The notes below the pieces were generated by a model that saw only the letters and a list, made by a program, of their open reading frames with translations, was not told where the DNA came from and did no database searches. Position numbers and translations under genes: made by a program. This document shows, in pieces, positions 48,338-59,968 of a stretch of 64,000 nt of DNA (position 1 is its first letter; each line of letters starts with the position of its first letter). This stretch comes from Ehretia macrophylla (lineage: Eukaryota; Streptophyta; Magnoliopsida; Boraginales; Ehretiaceae), in contig CM075783.1 in the NCBI GenBank assembly GCA_037974665.1, positions 43,609,818 to 43,673,817 of the forward strand, read 5' to 3'.

Positions 48338-50705
48338 TGTCACGCCCCAACTCGACCCCTCTTACAATCAGTCAGGACGCAACGGAATTTCGGCAGCATA
48401 ACGACAGTAACATGAACATCAGGGCTCTAAACCAACCCTTAATGACAACATACATCAAACTCCACAAATCACCAACCAACTCCACAATCAAATTAACAAC
48501 ATACAACGCAACCATTTCATACATTAAACATTCTTTCATCAACTCATTCATAGTTATGCACCTCCGTTCCAACTTAATACATAAGCTATACATACATTTC
48601 AAAATAGATTATACAAAACATTATTTTACAACAACTAAGATAATCTCATGGCAATGACTCCTGCACTTAAGACTCATCCACATACGGCACATTTCCCTCT
48701 TCCGGAGGCACATACCCGTAGACAAAATCAGTAACACCTGCATGCATGCAATAATAGAGAGTGAGCTTATATAAATAAGCCCAGTGAGGATCCGATAGAT
48801 CTCGACAGTATTCACTACGCTCCTTGGATTTAGTCCTTTGAGCAAGTAAACACACAACAACAATAATAACATAAATAAAGCTATCATCACATAACTATAT
48901 AACCAATCAATAAGGATACTCTATTTGGTGTAGCTCCAAACGCCATCACGATCTCAACCGTTCTTCTTATAACTCCCCATTACTCACGCACCCGAGGTAC
49001 CTCACTAGCCCCTTCTCTCCATGACATCTCCGTCATGCGAGCTGGGGGTAGCCTATGGCAGTCATGCCGTTATCAACCCGACAGCCCGACGCTGCCCGAG
49101 AGGTGGCACACACATACCAAGACTCCATATTCATCAATCATCATGCAAGCATAAATCAATCAATCAATTGGGAGATCAGCAACAAGAGTGCCCGATTCCC
49201 GCATTCAATAATAATCAATCAATATCATTTTATCATCATCAATAATCATATCATCATCATCAATAACATCAATAATCAATTAAACAACAAATAACTAAGT
49301 TAGATGACAAAGTAGGCCATCCAACCGAACATGCATTAAACACACAATCAAACCTTAGTTTACCCATCAACAACTCACAATTCAATCACTCAAACCACAC
49401 CCGATCAACTAAGGCTCAATTCAATAATTTAAAGAAAGATAACCTAAACTTCAAATAATCATATCTTACATTCTACTAATCCAAACAACTCCAAATCAAT
49501 TTCAAACACTCACCCATTCGATCATCTACATTAACCTTATCGGAAACCAACCAAGACACCTCAAAATCAAGCCCAACAACCCTAAAACCTCAAGGCACCT
49601 AGGCTGAAATTTTTGAATTTTAGCACGGACATCACAATCGAAAATTCGGCATTACAACAGCGCTAACACGTAATTATCAAGTATTTAGAAATCGACGGCA
49701 ATCGATTTCGATCATCACAACTCAATTAATTCAACTTTGAACATTTTAATCAAAATTAAATACCCGGAAAATAAAAATTATGCTACATCCGACAGAAATT
49801 CGTAGTATTGGTATATAACGATCCCTAGCATGCATGGAGCAATAATCTAACATCAGTTTTCAATTCTAACGGTTAAATTTTCATTTATGAGCAAAAACAT
49901 AAAAATGACATTTTGAGATCTAGAATTTTTCTCTCACCTTTGATCCGAAGTAAAGCTAGGAATGCGTGCAACAGGTGCCCAACAAGCGGAATCTAGCTCG
50001 GTTTGAAAAGATTCGGACTTTAAATGAGTTTTCTAAGGCAAAATTACTTTGAAAATAAGTTGAATAAAATCCCTTTTTTTTCCTAAGCTTTCACGGCTGC
50101 AAGGTGTGTGAAAATGTGGTGTTTTGCTTTGTTTCATTGTGTGTTGGTGATATATGCATGAAAGTCAACAAGTCAAATGAAAGTCAAAGTTGAAACTTTA
50201 GTATTTTTAGTGTTTTCTTGACTTTAAATGCATTTTATTGATCACCAAAGTTCAAAACAATTATTCAACACACAAGCTAGCTCAAGTAAATTATTTTTAG
50301 GTGACAAGAAGTTTTACAATCAAACAATTTCACCCGAGTCGGCTTAAAACTCGATTTTCGCAAAAGTCGGTGTAAAATCCCTAATAAATTCTTAAGCCGA
50401 TTTTAAAACCATTTTAATCAAACACAGGTCTATTAAAGTCCGTAGTCTAGGTCTAGAAGGGTTAAAAAGACCAGTTTCAAAATTTTAGCGGACGTGTTTC
50501 GAAAATACTATTCACTAAAAATCGACGATAAAATTTCTGACTCTGTTTTTTATGAAAATTTCATGAATGCACATTTAGCATGTATTAGGAGTATTGACAT
50601 CAAAATTATAACATTCTAGGTCATATAGCACATAAACAGGTCAAATGCACGTAAAACGAGATAAAACACGTAAATCGAGTTAAAGCAGAAAAGGGGGGGT
50701 TCACA
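48338..50705 (-). mobile_element. Element D: solo LTR of the F/G/C family inside the C LTR
   Basis: A 2,368 bp single LTR (plus-strand ends TGTCACGCCCCAACTCG and GGGGGGTTCACA), flanked by GTTAA at 48333-48337 and 50706-50710. The uninterrupted site is visible in C's other LTR at 28769-28773. No interior remains, consistent with LTR-LTR recombination. Confidence 0.95.
48646..49325 (-). other. LTR structured module (solo LTR D), 30-codon frame broken
   Basis: CTACTTT-loop hairpin 49325-49299 (arms GTTGGATGGC and GTCATCTAAC), hairpin CATGAC / GTCATG 49037-49020, GTATCCTTA (48919-48911, one base changed or lost), hairpin GGGCTTAT / ATAAGCTC 48782-48763, AG at 48738. The 30-codon frame 48738-48646 has a TAA at 48667-48669. 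Confidence 0.58.
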
Positions 50706-52837
50706 GTTAACATCATTTGGATCATTATCTTTCAACATCTATTACAATAAGAACCATAAAGCATATAAAAGTCTATTAAGCTAATATACATGACATTAAA
50801 CAACATAGAATCATGGATAAGACTCAGGAACATATGACTCGTCCACGTAAGGCATATTTTCCTCCTCAGGAGGCACGTACCCGTAATCCGGCTCTACAAC
50901 ACCTGTAAGCATGCTATAATAGAGAGTGAGCTTATATACATAAGCCCAGTGAGGATCCGATAGATCTCGACAGTATTCACTATGCTCCTTGGATTTAGTC
51001 CTTTGAGCAAGTAAACACACAACAACAATAATAACATTATCATCACATAACTATATAACCAATCAATAAAGGATACTCTATTTGGTGTAGCTCCAAACGC
51101 CATCACGATCTCAACCGTTCTTCTTATAACTCCCAATTACTCACGCACCCGAGGTACCTCACTAGCCCCTCCCTCCATGACACCTCCGTCATGCGAGCTG
51201 GGGGTAGCCTATGGCAGTCATGCCGTTATCAACCCGACAGCCCAACGCTGCCCGAGAGGTGGCACACACATACCAAGACTCCATAATCATCATCAATCAT
51301 CAATCAATCATCAATCAATCAATTGGGAGATCAGCAACGAAAGTGCCCGATTCCCGAACTCAATAATAATCAATCAATAACATCAATATAACATCAATAT
51401 TTAATTAAACAACAAACAACGAAGTTAGATGACAAAGTAGGCCATCTAACTGAACATGCATTATATACACAATTAAACCCTAAATTACTCATCAACAACT
51501 CACCATTCAACACTCAAACACAACCCAACCATCTAAAGTTATCGTTCAAGAAATTAAAGAATGACAACCTAAATTTCTAAAATTCATAACTTACAATCTA
51601 CTAATCCAAACATTGCCAAATCAGTTTCTATCACTCACCCATTCAACCTACTACATTAGCCCTCTAGGAAATCCACCATAACACCTCCAAATCATGCCCG
51701 ATAACCCTAAAACCCTAGGATGTCTTGGCTGAATTTTTCGGATTTTCACACGAACCATGTAATCAAAAATTCGGCATTACAACAGCGCTAACACGTAATT
51801 ATCAAGTATTTAGAAATCGACGGCAATCGATTTCGATCAACACAACTCATTTAATTCAACTTTGAACATTTTAATCAAAATTAAATACCCGGAAAATAAA
51901 AATTATGCTACATCCGACAGAAATTCGTAGTATTGCATCAAAATGATCCCTAGCATGCAAGGAGCAATAATCTATCATCAGATTTCAATTCTAACGGTTA
52001 AATTTTCATTTATGAGCAAAAGTATAAAAATGACATTTTGAGATCCAGAATTTTTCTCTCACCTTTGATGCGATATAAGCCTAGGAATACGTGCTATGCG
52101 TGCCCAACAAGCAGAATCCAAGTCAGTGCGAAGTTCTATAGACAAAAACTATGTTTTTCTTTGAAAATTTGATTGAAAAGCTTGAGTTTTTCTCTTTCTT
52201 TTTCTCCCTCAACCTCTCGGCCCTTTGTGTGTGTGTGGAGTGTGTTTTGTGCTTTGCCTAGTGTGTGTTGATGACTCATTTTATTGCTCACCAAGCTCAA
52301 AATAAAAAAAATGCAAAGTCAAAGTAGTTTAAGTTAGTATTTTTGTGTTTTCTTGACTTTAAACTCATTTTATTGCTCACCAAGCTCAAAATAATTATGC
52401 AACCCCCAAGATATCTCAAGTGGATTATTTTTAGGTGACAAGAAGTTTTACAATCCAACAATTTCACCCGAGTCGGCTTAAAACTCGATTTTCGTAAAAG
52501 TCGGTGTAAAAACCCTAATAAATTCTTAAGCCGATTTTAAAACCGTTTTCATCAAACACAGGTCTATTAAAGTCCGTTGACTAGGTCTAGAAGGGTTAAA
52601 AAGACCAGTTTCAAAATTTTAGCGGACGTGTTTCGAAAATACTATTCACTAAAAATCGACGATAAAATTTATGACTCCGTTTTTGATGAAAATTTCATGA
52701 ATGCACATTTAGCACGTATTAGGAGTATTGACATCAAAATTATAACTTTCTTGGTCCTATAGCACATAAACAGATCATATGCATGCAAATCGAGGTATAG
52801 CACGTAAAACAGATAAGTAGGAAAGTGGGGTTTCACA
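50706..52837 (-). repeat. Element C 5' LTR, second part on plus strand
   Basis: Resumes after D and ends GGGGTTTCACA at 52837, followed by the CACTT duplication. Bases 52274-52304 are a 31 bp copy of 52363-52393 that replaces unrelated sequence found in the other C LTR near 30334. Confidence 0.93.
50811..51450 (-). other. LTR structured module and 30-codon acidic frame (C 5' LTR)
   Basis: CTACTTT-loop hairpin 51450-51424, hairpin with loop GGAGGT 51193-51176, GTATCCTTT 51076-51068, hairpin GGGCTTAT / ATAAGCTC 50947-50928, AG at 50903, frame 50903-50811 of 30 codons starting GVVEPDYGYVPPEEE. Confidence 0.6.
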
Positions 52838-52842
52838 CACTT

Positions 52843-54810
52843 TGATGGCCGAAAATCACTAGGATGCTTGAGATGTTTTGCCTTCTTGATATATGAGCTT
52901 GAATAAAAGGACAATGGTGGATTTTCTCTTTGTATGTTAATATTAGACTTTGGATAAAAGTCTATGTTTAATAGAGTCATATTAAAAAGGGGTTTTCTCT
53001 TGCATGTATAAAGGCCAAAATTTTGGAAAAGACAAGTCTTCCATTTATGTGGTGTTGGCCGAAAATTCTCCTTGTTGTAGGAGATTTATTTTGCATTTTG
53101 TTAAATATGAAAAGATGATAGTAGTTGCCATGAGGTCCTCAAAAGAATATTTCTATTATGTACATGTCTTAGAATGAAAGTTTAAAGATAGTTATAAGCT
53201 TATTTCAAGTGTTCATGCATAAGAATTTGGTTGAGGACTACTTGATGATTAAAAGTGTTTAATAGTCAAGAATGCAACTCATCTATGTATCTTGAATATT
53301 GCAAAATGTATTTCACATAATTGGTCTATATGTTTTTAATCTTGAAATTAGAAAATTATCTAATAAGTAGTATTGAGATATTTCTAAATTTAAAAAAGTA
53401 GAAAGTTGATTATACAATGATATAATACTTTCAAAGGACTATTGGGCTATAGTTAATGTATATGGGCCTTAAAAGACATGTTGATTTGGGCTTAGGCCTT
53501 GTATACATCTACTTGTGCTTGATTTTAACCTATTGGGCCACTTTGTGTTAATGGGCCATGAACTTGTGCTTTTCTTTAAGTTTTGGACTTGGATATGAAT
53601 ATAATTAATTATAAGGAGTTATGAATTAATAGGCCATTATGACTTGCATATATAAAAGGGGTTTTATATTTATGCTAAAAGGGCATTGCTTTAGTTTATT
53701 CTTTCATGATTGATGAGTAAATTAAACTTGAATGCTTGAAATTAATATGTTGGTTATTATATTTTGATATGAATAATCATGCATATTTATTATTTTAGAA
53801 TGGTGAATTTGATCATGGACTTGGGCTTTAGGGTCAAAAGTTATTGGGTTGTAATTTGAGATATAAATCTCAATTTGAGTTTTTGCTTTTTGAGAGAATT
53901 GTGTAGTGAAGACTTTTATGTAATTCTTCAAGAGAAAGCTTGACAAAGGCCTAATGGACTTTTCCAAGGAGTTGGAGGCCCAATGGACTTTTCCATAGAG
54001 TTGGAGGCCCAATGGAGATTTCAAAGTGTTAAAGATCTTTTAAATAGAATAGTTTTATTTCTTTTAGCCCGAAAGTCAAGCCCATGATCCACCATTCATA
54101 TATCTTTGCATTCATACTATTTAATTTTCTATAATTGAGATTGTTAGCTTATTGTATGTTGAATGCTTATTGTTTTGATGAGATTCTATCAACTCCCTAC
54201 GTGCAAGCAAATATTAGATTTTCAAACGTTAAAAGGGGTTTTATCGTAGTCCTCCGCCATCCTAGGATATTTAATAAGACCCAAATGAATACGATCCTTC
54301 TTACCCAAAGGTAGAGGATATGTTTCAAAGTAAGTTTATTAAAATTACTAGAATGAAACATAGTGATGTGGTTGTCTGCCAAAATCTAACGGTCAACATA
54401 GCCATAAAGGCTTGAGGCTATTGATTCAATTTGAGGAATAACTAAGTGATGGTGGGTCCAATCTAACTAGAACACCTAATCAATTATAACCACAAAGGTT
54501 TGAGATCAAGTGATTTAGGGACTAAAGTAGACCATATCCTATTTAGAGAAATAGACAACAAAGAGTTGTTGACCTTTCGTATTCATGTTCCAATTATAAT
54601 CACAAAGGTTTGAGGAATGTGTCTTATCATAGGAACTTGGTAATCCACTTAAAGTCTTTTCAAAGATTCATGTTTTCTCATTAAGGAAGTATGAGATTTA
54701 AAACAAATAGTGGGAGTAACTATTTTATTTTGCAATATTATAGCTTTATATATATTCTTGTTAACCTGCAATCTTACTATCCGTTATATTTACTTTTTCT
54801 GTAGTTTATT
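52843..54810 (+). other. Element H leader, non-coding
   Basis: About 2 kb of AT-rich sequence between element C and the H gag. No protein motif found. A part (about 53230-53480) recurs at 61600-61840 (piece K), which supports its being element sequence rather than host DNA. Confidence 0.75.
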
Positions 54811-55557
54811 ATGGCTTCATTCATAAATCCTATTTTGTCCATCCTTAATCATGACTATTTAGTTGGACCAAACTTTGAAAAATGGTACAAAAGTTTAAGG
54901 GTAGTCCTCTGATTTGAGAGAATTGAGTATATTTTGGATGTCGCGATATTTGCTCCTGTTGATGAGACTGCTTCCGAGACCGACAAGGTCACTTACTATA
55001 AGTGGGTCCACGATGACCTGCGTGCTAGGGGATATATTCTTTCATCAATGAGCGATGATCTGCGTCGATTCTATGAGGGGCTGCCTTATTCCGTAGATAT
55101 CATTCATTGTTTGGAGGAATCCTTTGGCGAGCGTAGTCAGTCTATAAGATTCCAGTTGACTCGTGAACTTTTTGGTATGAGAGTTGAAGAAGGGGGTGAT
55201 GTGAGCCAGTACTGTCTCAGAATGATTTACTTGGTAACTCAGTTGCAGGCATTTGGTTTCGTTATGGATCCCCAACTTCAAGTTGACTTGATCTTGCAGT
55301 CTCTTCTACCATCCTACTCTCCTTTGACCTTGGACTTTCACGTGCACAGAATTAAGATCACACTGAATGAGTTGCCATATATTTTGACTAGTTGGCAGAA
55401 CCTTGGTTTGGATGCAGGGCGCGATCCCCATGTTGAGTCCTCTCCTTTTGTGGTTGCACCCAGCCAAAACAGATACAAAAGAAGGAGGAGGATGAGACAT
55501 AGGAGATGCCAGGTCGTGGCATTCTTACCAGGAGATCTCTCATTAGGAGGGGATTGA
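54811..55557 (+). pseudogene. Element H copia-type gag with one nonsense codon
   Basis: From ATG 54811 (MASFINPILSILNHDYLVGP) to the stop at 55557. The frame is interrupted by TGA at 54910-54912 and open again from 54913. The protein resembles plant Ty1/copia gag: YYKWVHDDLRARGYILSSMSD, then a helical part with SVDIIHCLEESFGERS, VSQYCLRMIYLVTQL and LQVDLILQSLLPSYSP, followed by a short basic tail (YKRRRRMRHRR). No zinc knuckle, protease or integrase follows. I infer a gag-only element that would need pol from elsewhere. Confidence 0.82.
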
Positions 55558-57186
55558 GTAGTAGACATTATCTATCCATGATTTGGTTGTTTTGGATCGG
55601 CTTGGTGTGCGATCCCAATTTTGAAAAAATGTTTATAAATGTTCGAATAGTTTGACTATTTATTTAAATAGTAGTGACTATTTTCAATCGTTTCTAGAGG
55701 ATGTTTTGGAAATGATCGTTTGTAAGAAATGAATGACATTTTGTATATCTTTCATTAATAGTAATGAAATGATCGGAATGCATTTCGGAAGGAAGAATGT
55801 TTTCAAACTCAAAACATTTATATTTCATTGTTTTGCATTTATAGAAATGGCTAAATACCAAATCATACATATAATGTCTTGAACTTTGAAATGGTCAAGA
55901 GTTAAAGACTGGAATTCCTGTATTAATCTATTTAAACGAGTTTGATAGATTAATTATTCTTTTTGACAAAAGAGTTAGTTCAAAATAAATAATTGAATGA
56001 AATGGAGCTTATGAGACTTGTCCAGAATATGTTGGGTTATAAAAGAAGATTAGAGAATGCGTCTTTTATCACTATAATCTTTCAAATTAATTTTAAACTT
56101 ATACCATGTTTTAATTCTATAGCTGTATAGAATATAAACTCCTTCATGCATAGTTTCTTTAGAGAAAGATAACTACGATGAAATGGTTGAAATGAAAAGA
56201 TAGAGATCGTTTTCATTTATAAATAAAGGTAATATCTAAATTTATAAGAAAGGTTAGTGGGAGTTCACGCCCTTAACAAATCTTGTGAATTTATGATACC
56301 TTCGTTCGCCAAGGTCCAATTAAATTTAATATCATGTTGTTTTTCCTTGGGTAAATCAATCATGTCTTGTAAGTATCGTGTCTATGAAGTACAGTGATAT
56401 GATTGTTTGTTTTCTCATTGCCTGTACACCAAGTCACGATCTTAAAGTTCTCTTTAAGATGGAGGAATCTAAGAAATTTTGGTCTCTAGTCTTAATGACA
56501 GGGTATCCGTCTTTTCTTGTAGATTTCTTTCTGACTAATAAGGAAACGTTGCGAATGGTTTTTGCACATAATCCTTTCGCTGTTTGCATTCTCTTTTAAA
56601 TGCAATAGCAAGTACATGGCATGATATGATGTAATGAGTTACATGATAGGTATCGAAGAGAAAACATATGGGTTCCAGTGATGTTATTGTTATAATGATC
56701 TCTATATGAACTTTAATCCAAAATTTTAAGGTTTACGGTTATAGTAAAGTTCTTAGTGAAGAATTCACTTAAAAGGATAAAAGTGTATTTAATGGATTTG
56801 TGAATTATTGGAAAGAGTTCCGAATAATGATAAATAATAGTTATGTTGTTATTTGAGCCTAGATGCTACTTGACTTTTATGATGTTTGGATAATATATGG
56901 TTCTGTCTATTGATAGTAGCCGATGCAATATGGTGGCTATCATAGAGGCTTTCTGTACAAGCTCAAAAGAACCTGATCTCATCAAGAGTCCAAACCTGTA
57001 AAGAGTCAATTCAAGAGTTTCTTTCTTGATAAGAAAATGAATTAACAGATAAAGATCCTATAGTTGTTTCTATATATGACCCACTGATCCTGTAAAGACC
57101 ATTACAGTTGATCACCATCTTCAGGAAGATGAGTATAGAGATACGAATGTTAAATGCACTAGATCCTATGGTTGATAGCATTAGTG
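55558..57186 (+). other. Element H 3' interior without recognisable pol
   Basis: About 1.6 kb. I found no integrase, reverse transcriptase or RNase H motif. A 73-codon frame at 56378-56599 has no recognisable relative. Confidence 0.7.
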
Positions 57187-57198
57187 CAAGTGGGAGAT
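57187..57198 (+). promoter_or_regulatory. Polypurine tract of element H
   Basis: CAAGTGGGAGAT directly before the right LTR, typical of plant copia elements. Confidence 0.85.
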
Positions 57199-58460
57199 TG
57201 TTGGGGATATGCCTTAATGCTAAAGTTTGAGATGACCTTATTAGGGTTTAATGAGAATATATTTATGTGCTTTTTTACACTATATGATTTGTAGGATATT
57301 TATATTTTCTGCTTCGATATGAATATGTCCCTAGTGTTTATTTGAGAAGGAAAATGTTCTAAAAGGGTTAAGGATATTTCGCACTTTTTCTTCGATGTGA
57401 TAAACATTATGAAACAATTCATAGCCCTTCATATTATTCAACCGGGACTAGAATAATTGAGTACGGGTTATCATATATTATTACCTTTGATTAACATAGT
57501 GATATTAATGATAAAGGATGGCGTGCAAAATGCCAGAACAACATGGTGATGTGGACTAATAAACATATGAGTGATCGTCTATGCATGGATCATTGAATGT
57601 GACAATAAATAGTGAACTGCATGATTTCAGGTTAATAGTTTACTATTTAGTTGAGAATTGTGCAAATTAATCCTTAGACTTGAGAAATTTCGGCTACCGG
57701 TTATATCAGGAGCTAAATACTGCGTCTGGACAATGCCTATGTTCTATAAGGTGGGTTACAGCCTTTCACATTTTAGTCTTGTGGTATGAACCGACAGGTA
57801 ATTGTCAAGATAAGATCTGTTAACCTCCGGCGTGAGGCAATGTCCTATGATATTTAAGATCAGTTGGAAAACGAGGAAGTCCTTGGCCAAGGAGAGTATG
57901 AAGTGATGAAAATGAGTTTTTCCATGGTAGTCATCTTTCATTTCACCGATTCAGATTTATACATAGTATCGGATGTGGGCTTAACTATTTAATGGCCCTT
58001 TCCCAATCGGGGCACTTATAATAGAAGGATCGGACTGCACGCTAATTTTTGACGGTTAAAAGGATTCATAAAAGACATCGTCTTCATTATCGTATACATT
58101 TTCATGGTACGTTTGTTGCTAGTGTGTCACTCATGAGCATGAGGGTATTTCGGTAAATGACAGAGACATTTTCGAAATAGATAAGGAGGTTTATCAGTCC
58201 CTCATCGGTACGCGATAATGAATCTAGAAGGTCACACACTAATAAGTATTATGAATAAGTTCTCTGGGAGCTTGTATTATGTGGTTGATGGCTTTAAAGT
58301 GGTAAGAGGCATCTTTGTTGGTATTTGTGCCAAAAGTGTGATTTTGAAAAGTTTTGGGATTAAATTGTAATTACCAAAACTTTTGGAGCCAAACTGTAAT
58401 TATTGAAAAGGTTGTTTATATATATTTATTCTAATGGAGATTAGAATTCGCAAGAAAATA

Positions 58461-58502
<42 letters not shown>

Positions 58503-59384
58503 GTGTTTATATATGTATATGTGTAATGATGATGTAATTTGTGAAATGCCATGTCATCATCTTAGTTGTCAAAAGGTAAATTGCAAATTAATGACTAGAT
58601 TGATGACATGGCATGTGATGCAGAGATTGATGACTAGGATTGTCCATGTCATCAATCCTAGTGATTTGAATTTGAAATGAATGAATATGACTCATTTTTT
58701 AATAAAGACAAAAGAATCTTGATCATTGCTTTTGTTGATAAAGCCTTTTTGACAAGTATCAAGAGAGAGAATGAAGTTATCTTTAGATTGTAATGATTAC
58801 AATCCTAGGGCTTGCATGATTTTTACTTTAAAAGGAAGCAATTTTGATTGGCCACCTATTAAAGTAATATTATATATATGTTTGTATGAGCACATAATAT
58901 ATATTTAATAAAAGATGACAAGCATTCTCTCTCCATCCACTTGCATTTTCGGCCAAGGGAGGGAGGAGAGAGAAACTTGTCATCTTGCCATCCAAGGCTA
59001 ATCATTAAGATCAAAAGGCTTGCATGGCTTTTGATTAAAAGGTGATAATATGATTGGTCACCTATTTTGATAGATTATTATAATAAAAGATGATAGCTTT
59101 TTTTTATCTCACACACAAGGCCTCTCACCACTCGATGCACACACCAACTAAGAAGACAAGAACTTCATCTTTTTCTTTGTGTGTTTCGACCATAGCTAGA
59201 ACAACAAGAATGAAGTTTTGTTTTGCTTGGTAACATACTTACATAGTCTCAAAACTTGAAGCTACTACTAGCACATTCCTTCTTCAAGTATTGGTTGATC
59301 TTTGGATACTTGGTGGACCAACTAGTGCCTTCAAGTTAGAAGGATTCAAAAGCTTGTCTACCATTTTTCATCGTCTCCAAAGTG
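57199..59384 (+). repeat. Element H right LTR, 3'-truncated
   Basis: Starts TGTTGGGGATATGCC and follows the left LTR to AAAGTG (59379-59384), where it joins F LTR sequence. The last 311 bp of the LTR are missing. An (AT)n run lies at 58461-58500, and the hairpin ATTATTC / GAATAAT at 57433-57457. Confidence 0.87.
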
Positions 59385-59968
59385 GTAAAGTAAAGGTTTT
59401 GAAAACATCTTTCGAATCCTCACTAAGCTTTGTTATATATAAGCTCACCCTCATTCGTTTATTGTAATCAGGTTTAATTGAGCCAGATTTTGGGTACGTC
59501 CCTCAGGAAGTTGAGTATGTGCCTTATGTGGAGGAGTCTTATGTGCCGGAGCCTTATCCATGAGTTATGTTGAAGTGCTATGTGTTTTTGTCTTAGCTTT
59601 TGTAATATATTGTATTGTATAACTTACTCAAAAATAATGGTTTATATAATACTAGTTTAGTAGTCTTCCTTTTGAATATGATTAGGTTGCTAGACTAGTT
59701 TATAATCTATTTTGCAAATGTATAGTATAGTTTGTGGTATGTTGTTGAAACGGAGGCTTATGACTTATGTTGAAATGTCGTATGGATGTTAAATGAATGG
59801 CTATGTATTTGTTAAATGGATGTTGGAGTTGTTGCTGAACTTGGAGTTGGTTGTGTTACGTTTTTTGAGGATTGGATAGAGTTCTGATGTTCATGTTACA
59901 GACGTTATATAGCTGAAATTCCGTTGCGTCCTGACTGATCGTAAGTGGGGTCGAGTTGAGGCGTGACA
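59385..59968 (+). repeat. Element F 3' LTR, right part
   Basis: Aligns with 875-1157 and then 11181-11481, ending GGCGTGACA. It keeps the empty site of element A (GTCTT 59663-59667). Confidence 0.93.
59426..59563 (+). other. Second hairpin and 30-codon acidic frame (F 3' LTR)
   Basis: Hairpin arms 59426-59430 and 59441-59445 (weakened, AGCTT / AAGCT); AG at 59471; 30-codon frame 59471-59563 starting GLIEPDFGYVPQEVE and ending YVPEPYP. The GTATCCTTT nonamer was lost with the 178 bp missing at the H junction. Confidence 0.58.

Larger units (their letters stand above)
28454..52837 (-). mobile_element. Element C: Tekay-type chromovirus, minus strand, carrying three insertions
   Basis: Flanked by CACTT at 28449-28453 and 52838-52842. 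Removing B, E and D leaves two LTRs of about 2,447 bp each and a gag-pol that stays in one reading frame across both coding insertions. Three in-frame TAG codons remain. Same broad family as F, G and D. It sits inside the leader of copia-type element H in opposite orientation. Confidence 0.95.
25760..59384 (+). mobile_element. Element H: Ty1/copia-type, gag-only, split by element C
   Basis: Two related LTRs (25828-28243 and 57199-59384) flank an interior with a primer site, a long leader, a copia-type gag and a polypurine tract, but no recognisable pol. Both outer junctions with the F LTR are irregular: 68 bp of H's own 3' interior precede the left LTR, the right LTR lacks its last 311 bp, and no duplication is seen. 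This fits a deletion-trimmed tandem or rearranged copy. Element C was inserted in its leader at 28449-28453 (CACTT). Confidence 0.85.
1..59968 (+). mobile_element. Element F: decayed Ty3/gypsy (Tekay-type) retrotransposon hosting three insertions
   Basis: This is the outermost element that spans most of the window. Its parts, in order, are: 5' LTR (1-1157 and 11181-11481), primer site, gag-pol remains (11735-14008 and 21685-24098), and 3' LTR (24099-25759 and 59385-59968). It is interrupted by element A in the 5' LTR, element G in the reverse transcriptase and element H in the 3' LTR. The first roughly 970 bases of the 5' LTR lie left of the window: base 1 aligns with base 25067 of the 3' LTR. 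Its left target-site duplication is therefore not visible. Gag-pol has many stops and frame breaks, so it is a dead copy and older than its insertions. Confidence 0.9.

Noticed and set aside
56378-56599. 73-codon frame in the element H 3' interior as a pol remnant
   Set aside because: No copia integrase, reverse transcriptase or RNase H motif; length is within chance expectation for AT-rich DNA.
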